Assembly: GCA_014529385.2 (NCBI GenBank)
Contig: CM043952.1
Span: forward strand, 67,287,870-67,345,869
Direction of reading: 5' to 3'
DNA length: 58,000 nucleotides
Source of the DNA: Adiantum capillus-veneris
Lineage: Eukaryota > Streptophyta > Polypodiopsida > Polypodiales > Pteridaceae
This document shows, one piece after another, positions 35,182-47,785 of this stretch. The notes under the pieces were generated by a model. That model was not told where the DNA came from. It did not search any database and worked only from the letters and a program-made list of their open reading frames with translations. The position numbers and the translations under genes were made by a program. How positions within the stretch are numbered: the stretch's first letter is position 1; each line of letters starts with the position of its first letter.

Positions 35182-36611
35182 TGTCACGGGACGGGCACCA
35201 CGTGCCAATAGAAAAGAACAGACTGATCAGACTTTTAGCACTTCAATAACAAACTGAACTGAAAGAAAGAGAGCACACGCGACAAGGAGTGGCGGAATTC
35301 CACTCCAGAGAGTACTGGCCCCAAATGTTGGCGCCCTTTCGGTATTTCTTTATATTACTTGAACTTGGTACAATGCCGATACACACGCTCTGCACCTTCA
35401 CCCAAAAGAGTGCAAGAGAATGAGTCCTCTATACATATTTAAAGGCCCTAAGCCTTGAAAAGAAGTTACATGAAAAGCAATCAAACTCAAAATCATTTGG
35501 CCCATAAGCACCAGCGCCCAAAAGCTGCAACGCGTTTTGCGGAAACCCGTACAAGTGCCACGTCAGCAATCATTTCGTACATACTGCCACATCAGCATGT
35601 TAGGGCAGATTGCGATAATCTGTATAGGCTACTGCCACATCATCAAGGTTTCTACGCACGCGTGTGTGTGTGGGCTTGCTTTATTTTTAACGCCTTTATG
35701 TCACTCGGGCCCCAATGGACAAGGTCCCATAAGTTTGTAGGACTTCTTCTTCTTCTTCTGCTTCTTCTTCTTAGGGTTTAGGCCCCTCGGCCGGGACCTG
35801 TAGGTTGGCTCCGTTCTTCAGTGACTGACATCCCCCCTTCTTGAAAGAACGTAATTGTCCACGATTACAGCATATCTGCAGAACAACTCAAGTTAGCTCA
35901 AAAATTTCTGAGGGTCATTCTAAGGGACAATCAGTTTTCTCATTCCAAATCGGAGCTCTTGATTTGCTGGGTCGTTGGCTTCCTATAAGAGTCTCATCCA
36001 ATAAGGAATCTCATTCCAGATCAGAACTCTTGATATCCTCGATCGTTGACTTCTCATAAGTATCTCATCCAATAAGGAATATTCACTGAGTGGCACATCA
36101 CAATGCAACACAAATGCTCATAAATGCATGTTACAAGAAATAGAAACATAAAGTCCCTGATAAACACTCCTCCCACAAATAACCATCTCGGTCCTGGCCA
36201 TGAGCTGTTCAACGACTCCCTCATCACTCCTCCCGCAAATAACCTATAAAGGTCCGGACCAAACGCCCCCTCGACCGCAGCTTGCGCCATTTGGAGGTGC
36301 TGAGAGTAACCACTGCTCAGACTTCTTAATATTCCCCCCATAAAAAACCACAAGGGATGAGTAACAACAACAATACTCCCGTTGTAAATAACCAAAAGGG
36401 TCCGGGCCATGAGCATGAACAAGCATTCTCAGACATCATTTCTCAGTACTCCACCTGGGAGTAAAATCACCAATCATTGAAATGAGTATCAAAACTAGAG
36501 TCAAACAATTCAAATCGGCACGAAGATAGATTTAAAACAAAAAATCATCCATTTCTAACAAATTTCAAACAAATTTTCAAATAATACTTTCTCAGACAGA
36601 GATCAAAAGTA

Positions 36612-36830
36612 TCAAACTATAAAACAACTAGAGACTTTATTCAAGGTTCTGTTTTGGACAACCGAACTTTGAGGACGACTGGCTTGCCCTTCTGCATTAC
36701 GGTGATGATTCGGTTCCGAACCTGGAGTCGCATCATTCTTGTCATGCCAAGGCATGCACAAGGGAACGTCACAATTGCCCAACTTCATAATGTGGAAATC
36801 ATCTTTTCCATGATAAGCTTGGATGGTCAT
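36612..36830 (-). pseudogene. Element B protease-end scrap
   Basis: Reads FHIMKLGNCDVPLCMPWHDK, resembling the C-terminal turn of Ty3-type proteases (usual form CDVVLGMPWL). It is followed directly by non-coding sequence and the polypurine region, so RT, RNase H and integrase are absent. Confidence 0.5.
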
Positions 36831-36849
36831 TGGAAGAGCACCAATGAGA

Positions 36850-38088
36850 GGTGCAACGGAACAACGCAGACCGATGTCTGGGGAGCGTTACGTTGTATGC
36901 TAGAAAACCTCCGAACGACGCAGGCCGATGCCTGGGGAGCACTTGGTTGTATGCTTGAACCTCCAAGCAACGCAGACTGCGGTCTAGGGAGCGTTTGGTT
37001 GTACAGTCCTCTGAGCTCATGGCCCAGACCTTTTTAGGTTATTTGCGGGGGGAGTGACGAGGTAGTCGTTGAGTAGCTTCATACCGCATATCGTTTGTCT
37101 CAGGGGAGTGCTCAACCCTGCTGATTGTTGTGTCTTGTAACATGCATATGTAAGCATTTGTGTTGCATTGTGATGTGCCAACTATTGAATATTTCTAACT
37201 GGATAAGATTGCCTGGGTATGTAATTTTAGTGCATCAAGCCACCCGTAGAAGATCAATGCGGTCTGGGTGTGATGGCTAATTTTACTAAGCCAGCATATC
37301 AAGAGTTCTGAACTGGACGAAAGGAGAAGCCAACTCCTTGATCAAAAGAACCGAAAGGAGAAGCCAACTCGTAGATCAAAAGAGATGAAAGGAGAAGCCA
37401 ACTCCTTAACAAAAAAAAATAGCAAACTGATTGTCCCTCTAAATGTCCCTCGGAAATTTTTGAGCTAGCTTGAGTTGTTTTGCAGATATGCTATAATCGC
37501 GGACAATTACTCTCTTTCAAGAAGGGGGGATGTCAGAAACAACTGACTTGTCAAACCCCTGAAGAATGGAGCCAACTTGCAGATCCTGGCCGAGGGGCCT
37601 AAACCCTAAGAAGAACATGAGACAGAAGAAGAAGTCCTACCAACTTATGGGAACCATGTCTGATGGGGCCCCAAGTGACATAAAGGATTAAAATAAAGCA
37701 GGACCCGCACACATGCGTAGCAATTGATGATGTGGCAGTTTTCGGATTTTCCGTTGACATTGCTGACATGGAAGATTTTCACAAAACACGCTAATAGTGC
37801 TAACATTGCAGTTGTACGGAAATGATTTACACTGGCAGCTTTTTGGCATTGCTTTTGGACCAGAAGCTTTTGAGTTTGAAGAATTTTCATGTAAACTGCT
37901 TGTCATAGGCCAAGGGCCTTTAAATATTGCAAAGGGCTTATTCTTTGGCATGCTTCCTAGAGAAGATGCAGAGTCTGGAATACCGGCTTGTACTGTGTTG
38001 ATACAATATAAAGAAATACCGAAAGGGGCGCCAAGGTTTGGGGCCAATACTCTTTGGGGTGGAATTCCGCCACTCCGTGTCGCATGTC

Positions 38089-38169
<81 letters not shown>

Positions 38170-38242
38170 CAGTTGTTATGAAGTGCTAAATGTTTGTTCA
38201 GTTTGTTCTTTTCTATTGGCACTTGGTGCCCGTCTTGTGACA
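36850..38242 (+). mobile_element. Sister element fragment: 3' internal part plus full 3' LTR
   Basis: The internal part matches 33050-33710 of element A, then polypurine tract AAGAAGGGGGGA and an LTR at 37531-38242 (712 bp, TGTCAGAAAC...CTTGTGACA). It contains a 76-bp (TC)n tract (38090-38165). The right end is exact; the left end is truncated near 36850 and no target duplication is visible. Confidence 0.82.
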
Positions 38243-38938
38243 ATAGTTCAATGGTATATCGCTCGTACTGGGCCTCCAAGGAAACGAACCTAAAAAAGGA
38301 TGCAAGAAGGTAAACGTCAAGAAACCTTTGGTTATAGTCGTCCATGGTCTTTGTGGCATGCATTTTGAAATTGCCCCATTCTGCCAAGATCCAAACTTCA
38401 AACAAAGAAGTCATATAACTACGTGCAAATACTGACTTGAAAGCTTGCCAAGTCCTTGGAACATGCAATTGTGTCGCAATTGAACTCCACCACTACATAG
38501 CATTATCTTTAAGAAATCCCGCTACTCGAGAAATTTTGGATTCTTCTGTATAGTTCCCCACAGCATATATGTTGTCAAATTGTTGTAGGAACCGCAATGC
38601 TTTCTTCCAATCTTTCACCCCGGGAAAAGTGAAAAATTTGACTATTGTGCCGCCATCCTTTAGGTGGGTATCCCGGGTACGGATAATAAGGGTATCCATA
38701 TGAGCTCCAACCATTGTAGCTTGGTGGCGGACGGCTGGGAAGGTTTCTGGTCGGAAGCTCTCATAATTCTGATGTCGGAGGAGGAGGTACGACCTAGGCA
38801 TCAAAGGGGGTAACATGTAATTCAAAAATTGTTAAAACTTTGCAGCATCGGAAGATTCTGCTGAGGATACGGCAAAAGAATGTCCCGAAGCTTGTCGAGA
38901 AGAAACTGCAAATATTTTGATGAATCCATGAACGCCAT
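38243..38938 (-). pseudogene. Element B gag
   Basis: Starts at the ATG near 38938 (MAFMDSSKYLQFLLDKLRD). It contains the capsid core GVKDWKKALRFLQQFDNIYA, SKISRVAGFLKDNAM, then WWSSIATQLHVPRTWQAFK and ILAEWGNFKMHATKTMDDYN, typical of Ty3-type gag (the WW before the central helix is characteristic). Two in-frame stops (after QSFNNF and after KDNAM) break it. It is cut by the LTR that ends at 38242. Confidence 0.8.
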
Positions 38939-39888
38939 GTCTTGGGTTCTTTATGGCTTATGCCCTGTAAGAAAAAGCATGAAGACAGAAGCGCGCCCGA
39001 TGTGCTGTGAAGTAAGGGTGGGAGTGGCTAATAAGTCCAGCGTCGCGACACGAAGATACTTCAAATAAAATTCCAATAGACTTAGGAAGCGTTGGTTGCT
39101 TTGTCTGCTCTTTGGTAGGATCGGTATGCTTTCAGAAAAGCACATGCCTGAAGCTCTGATACCACTGTCACGGGACGGGCACCACGTGCCAATAGAAAAG
39201 AACAGACTAAACAGACATTTAGCACTTCAATAACAACCGAACTGAAAGAAAGAGAGCACACGCAACATGGAGTGACGAAATTCTACCATAGAGAGTTATG
39301 GCCCCAAATGTTGCGGCCCCTTTCGGTATTTCTTTATATTACTTGAACTAGGTACAATGCCAGTACTCACGCTCTGCACCTTCACCAAGAAGAGTGACAG
39401 AGAATGAGCCCTCTGCACATATTTAAAGGCCCTTGGCCTTGAGAAGCAGTGAAACTCAAAATCATTTGGCCCGAAAAGCACCAACACCTCAAAGCTGTCA
39501 AACTCAAAGTCATCTGGCCCACAAAGCACCAATGCCCAAACGTGCCAACGCGTTTTGCGAAAATCCGTACAAGTGCCACGTCAGCATTCAACGAGAAACA
39601 CGGAATTTTGTACATACTACCACGTCAGCATGTCAACACATATTGCAAAATCCGTACAAGCTACTACCACGTCATTAGGTTTTCCGGGTGCTTACGCATG
39701 TGGGCTTGCTTTATTTTTAACGCCTTTATGTCACTTGGGCCCAATGGATGGGGTCCCATAAGTTGGTAGGACTTCTTCTTCTTCTGCTGCTTCTTCTTAG
39801 GGTTTAAGCCCCTTGGCCGGGATCTGTAGGTTGGCTCCGTTCTTCTATGACTTGACACGTCAGCAGTTGTGACAGTTAAGGTTGCAAC

Positions 39889-42800
39889 TATCACTGGGAT
39901 GGGCACCACGTGCCAACGAAAAAGAACAAACTGAACAACTTTAAGCACTTCAAATAACAACTGAACTGAAAGAGATGCACAACACACAAGACAAGGAGTG
40001 GCCGAGTTCCACCTCGAGAGAGCACTATCTTTATATTGCTTGAACTTAGTACAATGCCGGTACTCGCGCTTTGCACCTTCTCGGAAGAGTGCCAGAGACT
40101 GAGCCCTCTGCACGTGTTTAAAGGCCCTAGGCCTATGAAAAGTAGTTTACATGAAAAGATTCAAACCCAAGAGCAACTGGCTTCCAAAACTCGCGCAAAA
40201 AGCTGCCCAGCAGCGGCATAGTTCCACCCTGAGAGAGCGCTGGCCCCAAACCTTGGCGCCCTTTCGGTATTTCTTTATATTGCTTGAACTCAGTACAATG
40301 CCAGTACTCGCGCTCTGCACCTTCACTCGGAAGAGTGCTAGAGACTGAGCCCTCTGTACATATTTAAAGGCCCTAGGCCTATGAAAAGTAGTTTACATGA
40401 AAAGCTTCAAATTCAAAAGCATCTGGCCTCAAAAACTAGTGCTAAAAGCTACCAAGTGTAAATCAAAGAAATCCATACAGGTGCCACGTATGGCACATCC
40501 AGCGTAAAACATGGAATTCCTTATTGTCTGCCACGTCAGCAATCCAGCGCGAATTGCGGGCCTTCGTACAGCTGCCATGCCATTAGAAGGTTATGAAAGA
40601 GTGTGGGTGTGTGCGGTCGTAATTAGGTTCCCTAGGCCCCATCGGACGGGGTCCCATGGTAGGACTTCTTCTTGTTTTGCTTCTTCTTCTACTACTTCTT
40701 CTTCCGTTGCTGCTTCTAAAGTTTAGGCTCTTTGGTTGGGATTTGCAAGTTCGATCCATTATTCGGTGGCTTGACACGTCAACAGTTTGTGACAACCCCC
40801 CTTCTTGAAAGAAAGTAATCGTCCACGATTACAACATATCTACAAACTCAAGTTGGCTAAACATTTCCGAGGGTCATTCTGAGGGTCAATCCAAGGCACA
40901 ATAAGTTTTCTCATTCCACATTGGAGCTCTTGATATCCTAGGTCGTTCGCTTCCTTGAAAATCCTCATCCAATAAAGAGTCTCATTCCAGATTGGAGCTC
41001 TTGATATCTTTGGGTCGTTGGCTTCCCTCATCCAATAAGGAGTCTCATTCCAGATTGGAGCTCTTGATATCCTGGGTCGTTGATTTCCTAGAAAAATCTC
41101 ATTCAATAAGAAATATTCAATGGTTGGCACATCACAATGCAACACAAATGCTCACATAAGCATGTTACAAGACATAGAAACATAAAGCCGTCGACGAACA
41201 CTCCCCCCGCAAATAACCATCTTGATCCGGGCCATGAGGTGTTCAACGATTCCCTCATCACTTCTCCAGCAAGTAACCTAAAAAGGTATGGGCCATAAGA
41301 TATAGAGGCCTTTTACAACCAAACCCCGCCCAGACTGTAGCCTGCATCATTTGGAGGTGCTGAGAGTAACCATTGCTCAGACTTCTTACTACTCCCACCG
41401 TAAATAACCATCCAGGTCCGGACCATGAGTAACAACAACAATACTCCCCCTCTAAATAACCACAAGGGTCCACGCCATGAGTAGAAAACAACACTTTTCA
41501 AACATTCAATACTCCCCCCACAAATAATCACAAGGATCTGGGCCATAAGTATGAACAAGCATTCTCAAACATCAATTCTCTTGGATACTCCACCCGGGGG
41601 TAAATTACCAATCATTGAAACCAGTACTAAAACCAGAGTCAAACAATTCAAATTGGCACCAAGACACGTTCAAAACAAATACCATCCATTTCAAACAAAT
41701 TCCAAACAGGATCACCAAACAAGTTCTCAAACTCAAACTTAAAAAGCAATCTCGACATCAGTCGAGCTCGAAAGATGACTGGCTTTCCATCGTGAAACCT
41801 GCACCAAAATTAGGGTAAGATTTCTTCCATAAGGTTGTAGCCGACTGCAACATGGTCCATAAGCGCTTGAATAGTTGAAACAAGCCTCCACAGACAGTGT
41901 TCCTATGGCGGTGATGGTAGCCCCAAGATATACCAATCACACTAGACTTCAAAGGTTATGAGTTCGAGAAGAGACACCTACTGCGAGATGTCCAAAAATT
42001 TCAAGTTGTAATCTGCTCGGGTTTCCATGGCAAGCATTTCAAGATACTCCACTCTGCCAGCAAGTACACTCCGAAGAAAGATGTCTGAAGGCATGTAACT
42101 TCGAGTAATTTTTTTTCTTGAAAGCTTGCCAAGTCTCTGTGTGGCTAGGTAGCTATAAACATCCATCATTGCATGGCACTGCCTATAAGAAAAGCAATGG
42201 CTTGAAAAAAAATCCTTGATCCTTCTCCAGCAAGTGATCTTTATGGCTTATGCCCTGTAACACATAGCAATGAAGACGGGAGCGCATCCGATGTGCGATG
42301 AAGTAAGGGTAGGAGTGGCTAATAAGTCCGGGGTCGGGACACAAGGATTCTTTAATATCATTTAGTGTGAACTTTGGAAGCGCCCTCTTGCTCTGTCTGC
42401 TTTTTGGTAGGGCCGGTATGCTTTCAGAAATAAGTCTGGGTCGGGACCTAGGATTCTTTAATATAATTTTGTGGAGCTTAGGAAGCGCCATCTTGCTCTG
42501 TCTGCTCTTTGGTAGGATCGGTATGCTTTCAGAAAAGTACACTCCTGAAGCTCTAATACCACTGTCACGGAGACGAGAACCACGTGCCAACGGAAAAGAA
42601 CAAACTGAATAATATTAAGCACTTCAAATAACAACTGAACTGAAAGCGATGCACGACAGATGAGACGGGGAGTGGCGGAGTTCCACCCCGAGAGAGCGCT
42701 GACCCCAAAACTTGGCGCCCCTTTCGGTATTTCTTTATATTGCTTGAACTCAGTACAATGCGGGTACTCGCGCTCTGCACCTTCACCCGCAAGAGTGCCA

Positions 42801-43259
42801 AAGACTAAGCCCTCTGCACATAATGAAAGGCCCTAGGTCTATGAAAAGCAGCTTACATGAAAAGCTTCAAACTCAAAAGCATCTGGCCTCAAAAACTGGC
42901 GCTAAAAGTTGCCGAGCATAAAATGCGTACGGGTGCCACGTTAGCACAATCAGCGTAAAACACGGAATTCCGTACTATCTGCCACATCAGCAATCCAACG
43001 CAAATTGCCGGCCTCCATACAATTGCCACGTCATCAACAAGTTACGCAAGAGAGTGAGTGTGTGTGGTCGTTCTACTTTATTTTACTATCTTTAGGTTCC
43101 TTGCGCCCCATCGAACGGGGTCCCATAAATTGGTAGGACTTCTTCCTCCTCTTCTGCTTCTTCTTCTTCTGCTGTTTCTTCTAGGGTTTAGGCTCTCCAA
43201 ACGGGATTTGCAAGTTGGCTCCGTTCTTCAGTGGCTTGACATGTCAGTAGTTTGTGACG
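39889..43259 (-). mobile_element. LTR element C, complete, target duplication GCAAC
   Basis: GCAAC at 39884-39888 and 43260-43264. The 5' LTR is 43259-42563 (697 bp) and the 3' LTR 40794-39889 (906 bp). The longer one carries an extra about 210 bp copy of the AGTTCCACC...TTTAAAGGCC segment. Primer site TGGTATTAGAGC (42561-42550), polypurine tract 40811-40795. About 1.75 kb of internal sequence lies between, with no pol. The leader has a tandem duplication at about 42360-42545 (GAAGCGCC...GGTATGCTTTCAGAAA). Three units of GAGCTCTTGATATCC occur near 40920-41110. Confidence 0.92.
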
Positions 43260-43264
43260 GCAAC

Positions 43265-44156
43265 ATATGCTTCTTGATAAGCAAGTCAAGTACTATTAAC
43301 GTATGGCTAGAATGAGCATGAACTCTTATGTTCGTAAGTGTATGATCGGCCAGCCGTTCCAAGATGGAAAGAACTATCTTAACCACATACAAGAGAACAT
43401 CCCTGAGAACAAAAGCAGGTTTGCTCTTTTCACTAGACACGGCTGGATTATGAGAAACAACCTTGAATGTTGCTTTCAGCGGATCATAGTTGTGGACATC
43501 AGTGGAAGGACTTCTATCATAGACCGCGACCGACAAAGCTTGGGTCAAGTCACTGGTGGCTTTGGACTTGGGAAAGCCGTCCTTTGGTGTGAGTACACTG
43601 GGACTAGGGGGAGTGGTTCTGGCGGAATCCCTTTACTCCAATCGATCACCCGAGTACTCCTTTCTTCTAGTACACAGCTCGGCTCGCTCGTCACATATTG
43701 ACAACACGGAGAGAGGCTTGTCCTCCTGCAACGTCTCATTGGTAGGAGGAGGGTCTCACGTCCGAGTTCTTGGTAGGATTTTGGGAGCGCTTATGGGATA
43801 GCAGACAGCCAAGGCTTCACCATGTTCCAGTGGCTAGTTGCACATCGAGCTACCGCAGTAGGGAGCTCGGTGGTGTATAGTGGCCTCTCAACAATATGTG
43901 CCGCCTATGACCACCCACTTGAGACTCAAGGTCACTCTGTGTGGGACTGCCCCATGGCACAACAGGTTTGGCTTCAGGTTCTTCGGCTGATGCCTGCACT
44001 CTCTACAATCAGCTAGTACACTTGGGGTGCTACAGCTTGGTCCACACTCACAGGCCCAAAACTTGGTTTTGAGACGGCTTCTGCCAGCAGGATGATTGTG
44101 ATACAGGAGGGCTGGCCTACAGTACACTATGGTTCATGTCACAAACTGCAAGACGG
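43265..44156 (+). mobile_element. Fragment of an L1-type LINE, zinc-binding end
   Basis: A different LINE family. The frame around 43900-44010 reads DHPLETQGHSVWDCPMAQQ and VWLQVLRLMPAL, the zf-RVT pattern of plant L1 ORF2 (H...W.CP.A..VW). The part before it (WLVAHRA) recurs near 49345. Frames are broken; the ends are not defined. Confidence 0.6.
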
Positions 44157-46749
44157 CCACTCCCACCCATACTCCATAGAGCATCGGGCGCGCTCCCGTC
44201 TTCATCGCTCTGTCTTATAGGGCATAAGCCATGGTGAATTCAGAAGAATCAAAGATCTCTCGAGCCACCATTTTTTTTTCCCTCAGAGGTAGTGCTATCA
44301 TAGTTGCCACGGAGTTTCGAATGAAACGAGTTTCAGAAGTTTTTAAACGGTTTCGTCCGAGAAAGAAACGCCAAAACAGAAGTTTCGTGCAAACTAAAGA
44401 AATGTACGTAAGTACAAGTGGTATAAGTTGAGATCCAAGTTTTAAGCATTACCTTACAATTAGACATGAAAAAGAGGGAGAATAGGACTACTTTCATCAT
44501 TAGAAGCAAGACAGAAGCTACATTCATGACATTGAGGATTTCATGACCGAAACAAAGAACAAGAGGCTTCAACATGTAATGCTACAGCTTGACATGCGAA
44601 AACTTACGAGCCTCGACTTTACCTTTGAAACGTCCAAACTCATACATAAATGTTTCTGAAACGTTTCGTACGTTTCATGAGTAAAGAAACACGTTCGTTT
44701 CTTGGCAGTGGTGGAAGTTTATAGCTACCAAGCCACTCACTCCAAGGATTTGGCAAGCTTTCACAAAAAAATTTGCCCCAAGTTATATGCCTTTACACAT
44801 CTTTCTTGCACTGCAGCTTCTGGTAGAGTAGTGGGGAATGTTGAAATGCTTGTCACAAAAACCCTAGCAGATTATAACTTGAAATTTCTCGACATCTCTC
44901 AACAGGTATCTCTTCTCAAACAGATAAGCTTGGAGGTCCACTGTAATTGCTATGTCTTGGGACTCCCATCATCGCCATAGGAAGACCATTTGTCAAGACT
45001 TGTTTCGACTATTCAAGAGTTTATGGACAATGCTGCGGTCTGCTACAACCTTATGGAAGAAACCTTACCCTGATTTTGGTGCAGGTTTTAGGATGGATTC
45101 TGGAAAGCCAGACGTCTTTTCGAGCTTGACTAATGTCGAGATTTCTTTTAAAGGTTAAATTTTTTCTAAGAATCTGTTTGAGACTTGTTTGATGATCCTG
45201 TTTGGAATTCGTTTGAAATGGATGGTATCTAATTTAAACTTGTCTTGGTGCGGATTTGAACTATTTGACTCTCGTTTGAATACTAGTTCCAATGCTTCGT
45301 GATTAACTCTCAGGTGTGGTGAGAAATGATGTTTGAGAATGCCTGCACATACTCATGGCCTGGACCCTTAAAGTTATTTATTGGGGGGGGAGGGGGGGGG
45401 GGGATGGTATTGAATGTTTGAAAAGTGCTTTTTTTACTCATGGCCCAGACTCTTCTGGTTATTTACGAGGGGAGTATTGTTGTTGTTACTCATGGCCCAG
45501 ACCCTTGTGGTTACTCTCAACACCTCCAAACGACGCAGGCTGCGGTTTAGGGGGTGTTTGGTATTAAAAGGCCTCTATATCTCATGGCCCGGACCTTTTT
45601 AGGTTATTTGCGAGAGGAGTAATGGGAAAGTGGTTGAACAACGGATGGCCCGGACCTGGATGGTTATTTGTGGGGGAGTGTTCATCGGCAACTTTATGGT
45701 TCTATGTCTTGTAACATGCATATGTGATCATTTGTGTCGCATTGTGATGTGCCAACCATTGAATATTCCTTATTGGATGAGCTAATTCTAAGAAACCAAC
45801 GACCCAAGATATCAAGAGCTCCAATATGGAATGAGACTCCTTATTGGATGAGATTTTTCAGAGAAGCCAACGACCCAGGATATCAAGAGCACTAATCGAG
45901 ATCAAGAAAATTAATTGTCTCTCGGAGATTTTTGAGCTAACTTCGGTTGTTTTGCAAATATACGGTAATCGCGAACGATTAATTTCTCTCGAGGAGGAGG
46001 GATGTCACAGACTGCTGACGTGTCAAGCCACTGAAGAACAGAGACAACTTGCAGATCCCGACCGAGGAGCCTAAACCCTAGAAGCAAAAGCAACCAAAGA
46101 TATTTTACCAACTTATAAAGTCTTGTCGAGTGGCCTATTTTTAAAGAAGAGTTCCCACCAAGTTCCCACCAAAGGAATAGATCCCGACTGAGGGGCCTAA
46201 AAGCTACTAGAAGAAGAAGAAGAAATAGAAGGAATCCCCGACCAACTCACAAATCAGCGGCCAAGGGGCCTAAAAACCTTAAAAGTCAAAGAAAACTTGT
46301 TTAACGCGCCTAAAACTGGCCGAAACGAAGTCGTACAAGCTTATAACCTCAAAATATGATGGCATGGTATCTGTACGGACATTCCGAAATTTGTAGCGGA
46401 TGTTTAGGGAAATTTTGAAATTTTAGGAAAGTGTGTTTTTAATCAGCTTTTCATATTTGATGCTTTTAGGATTTGAGCCTTTAAATATGCGCCTTTGAGG
46501 ACCCTCTGGCACTCTACAGCGTACAGATTGCAGAGGAGGTGCTCCTCGGCTGTTGTACTTTGCGAATCAGCAATACTAAAGAAATACCGAAAGGAGCACC
46601 ATCATTTGGGGCCAGTGCTCTCTTGAGGTGGACCTCCGCCACTCCTCATCTCGTGTCGTGCATCTCTTTCAGTTCAGTTGTTATTTGAAGTGCTTAAAGT
46701 TGTTCAGTCTGTTCTTCTCGGTTGGCAGGTGGTGCATGTCCTCGTTACA
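44157..46749 (+). mobile_element. LTR element D, 5' LTR missing
   Basis: Begins GGCCACTCCCACCC, matching the leader of elements A and B. Gag debris 44702-44980 (SYQATHSKDLASFHKK, TLADYNLKFLDISQQ) aligns to gag of A and B. Polypurine tract TCGAGGAGGAGGGA before 46003; 3' LTR 46003-46749 (747 bp, TGTCACAGACTGCTGACG...GTTACA). The LTR has CCGACCGAGGAGCC and ATAAAGCC-type parts but some private sequence, so it is a distinct subfamily. Confidence 0.78.
44292..44710. mobile_element. Candidate MITE inside element D
   Basis: About 420 bp absent from elements A and C at the matching place. The ends are roughly inverted: TTGCCACGGAGTTTCG on the left, and the complement of CGTTTCTTGGCA on the right, with many AAACG/CGTTT motifs towards both ends. 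This resembles hAT-like MITEs. An 8-bp target duplication could not be fixed. Confidence 0.4.
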
Positions 46750-47785
46750 GTTCATCTGGCGTACCTACTGCTTCCGCATCTTCGAGGCTTGACCCATCCG
46801 CCGGCGGAGAGTGTCCGTGACATTTGGATGGAGCTGGTCCATACCCTCAAGGCTAGTTTGAGAGATTTTTAGGTAGCTCTCACTGCATGCGGGAGCGCCG
46901 CGAGGCCTTCTTATGACTTTGGAGCCCAGGGCCCTTCTTCACCATGGTTCATGGTGCGCCTAGCTGGAGAAAGCTAATACAACAATGAACAATGAATTTG
47001 TAAGTTGCCAAACAAACTCTTAAAGGTCGTCCTCCTCCAATCACTCGCAATTATATTCCACCTTCGATTGACAAAGAAATACGAATCATTTGAATCTAGC
47101 TTGTAATGACAACAATGCCTTGGTGAAGCTTGGTAAAAAGTTGTTAATACCTATAAGTATGCTCTTAAGAATGGTGCTTATTTGGGGGGAGTGTTTAACT
47201 TAGTTCTAACGTCCTAGAGCAAAGAGTGTAAGTGCGTTTCAGCGAAAAGGTAGTCCCTTTGAGGACTTACATTACCCTTCCGCCTACTAGCATTTCTTGG
47301 CCAATTGGCTACAGCTCTCACCCGTTCTGTGGCCAGACCCGCTTCGAACCCATGACCTTTGGGGGAGTGTTTATTAACGCCCTACAAATGGTGCTTCTTT
47401 TCATTTATAGGTTCTCCTTCGGGGTCTCATGAGTTATTTTTAATGCATATATACATAATGTACATATGCATCGTCCTTTACAATGTCTCACATACAATGT
47501 GTGCGGGTTATGCAATCAATGGAGGCTAACCTGGTACTATGTATATGCATGTATATGTTTATCCAAGAGAATGATCATCATGAGTTTGCATGTCAATCCT
47601 CTTACTCTGTGGGTCATTGGATTGCTATGCTAGTTCACATGATTATTTGGGTGTTCTCACGTTGATTCGGAATGATCTACAACCTGGTATTGCTTACAAT
47701 GACCTAGCCGATAGATGGATGGTTGTCCGGTGTCACTTACAAGTTACAAGGTCATGTAAATGAATCTCATGGGCTATATGCCAAT
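46750..47785. other. Degenerate sequence between element D and the solo LTR
   Basis: A possible coding scrap at 46750-46900 (VRDIWMELVHTLKASL) is of unknown family. The right part, next to the solo LTR, is probably continuous with the L1-type LINE after it. A small flanked insertion (47180-47397) is listed separately. Confidence 0.4.
47171..47406 (-). mobile_element. Candidate small insertion (218 bp) with 9-bp flanking repeats
   Basis: ATGGTGCTT occurs at 47171-47179 and 47398-47406. The 218 bp between carry, on the minus strand, GGGTTCGAAGC, close to an RNA polymerase III B box, about 45 bases from the start. Both ends hold TTTGGGGGAGTGTTTA-type sequence in direct orientation. No clear A box or poly-A. 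It could be a SINE or a MITE. Confidence 0.35.

Larger units (their letters stand above)
35182..39874 (-). mobile_element. LTR element B of the gag-only family, interrupted
   Basis: The 5' LTR is 39874-39166 and the 3' LTR 35830-35182, both read on the minus strand and clearly one subfamily. PBS TGGTATCAGAGC at 39164-39153. Polypurine tract just before the 3' LTR (35847-35831, CTTTCAAGAAGGGGGGA). Gag and a protease scrap remain; no RT or integrase was seen. A plus-strand piece of a sister element (about 36850-38242) lies inside. The flanks GTTGT and GTTAA are not a clean duplication, so one end may have been rearranged. Confidence 0.8.

Noticed and set aside
35182-39874. A clean target duplication for element B
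   Set aside because: The flanks are GTTGT and GTTAA; they do not match, so no duplication is claimed.
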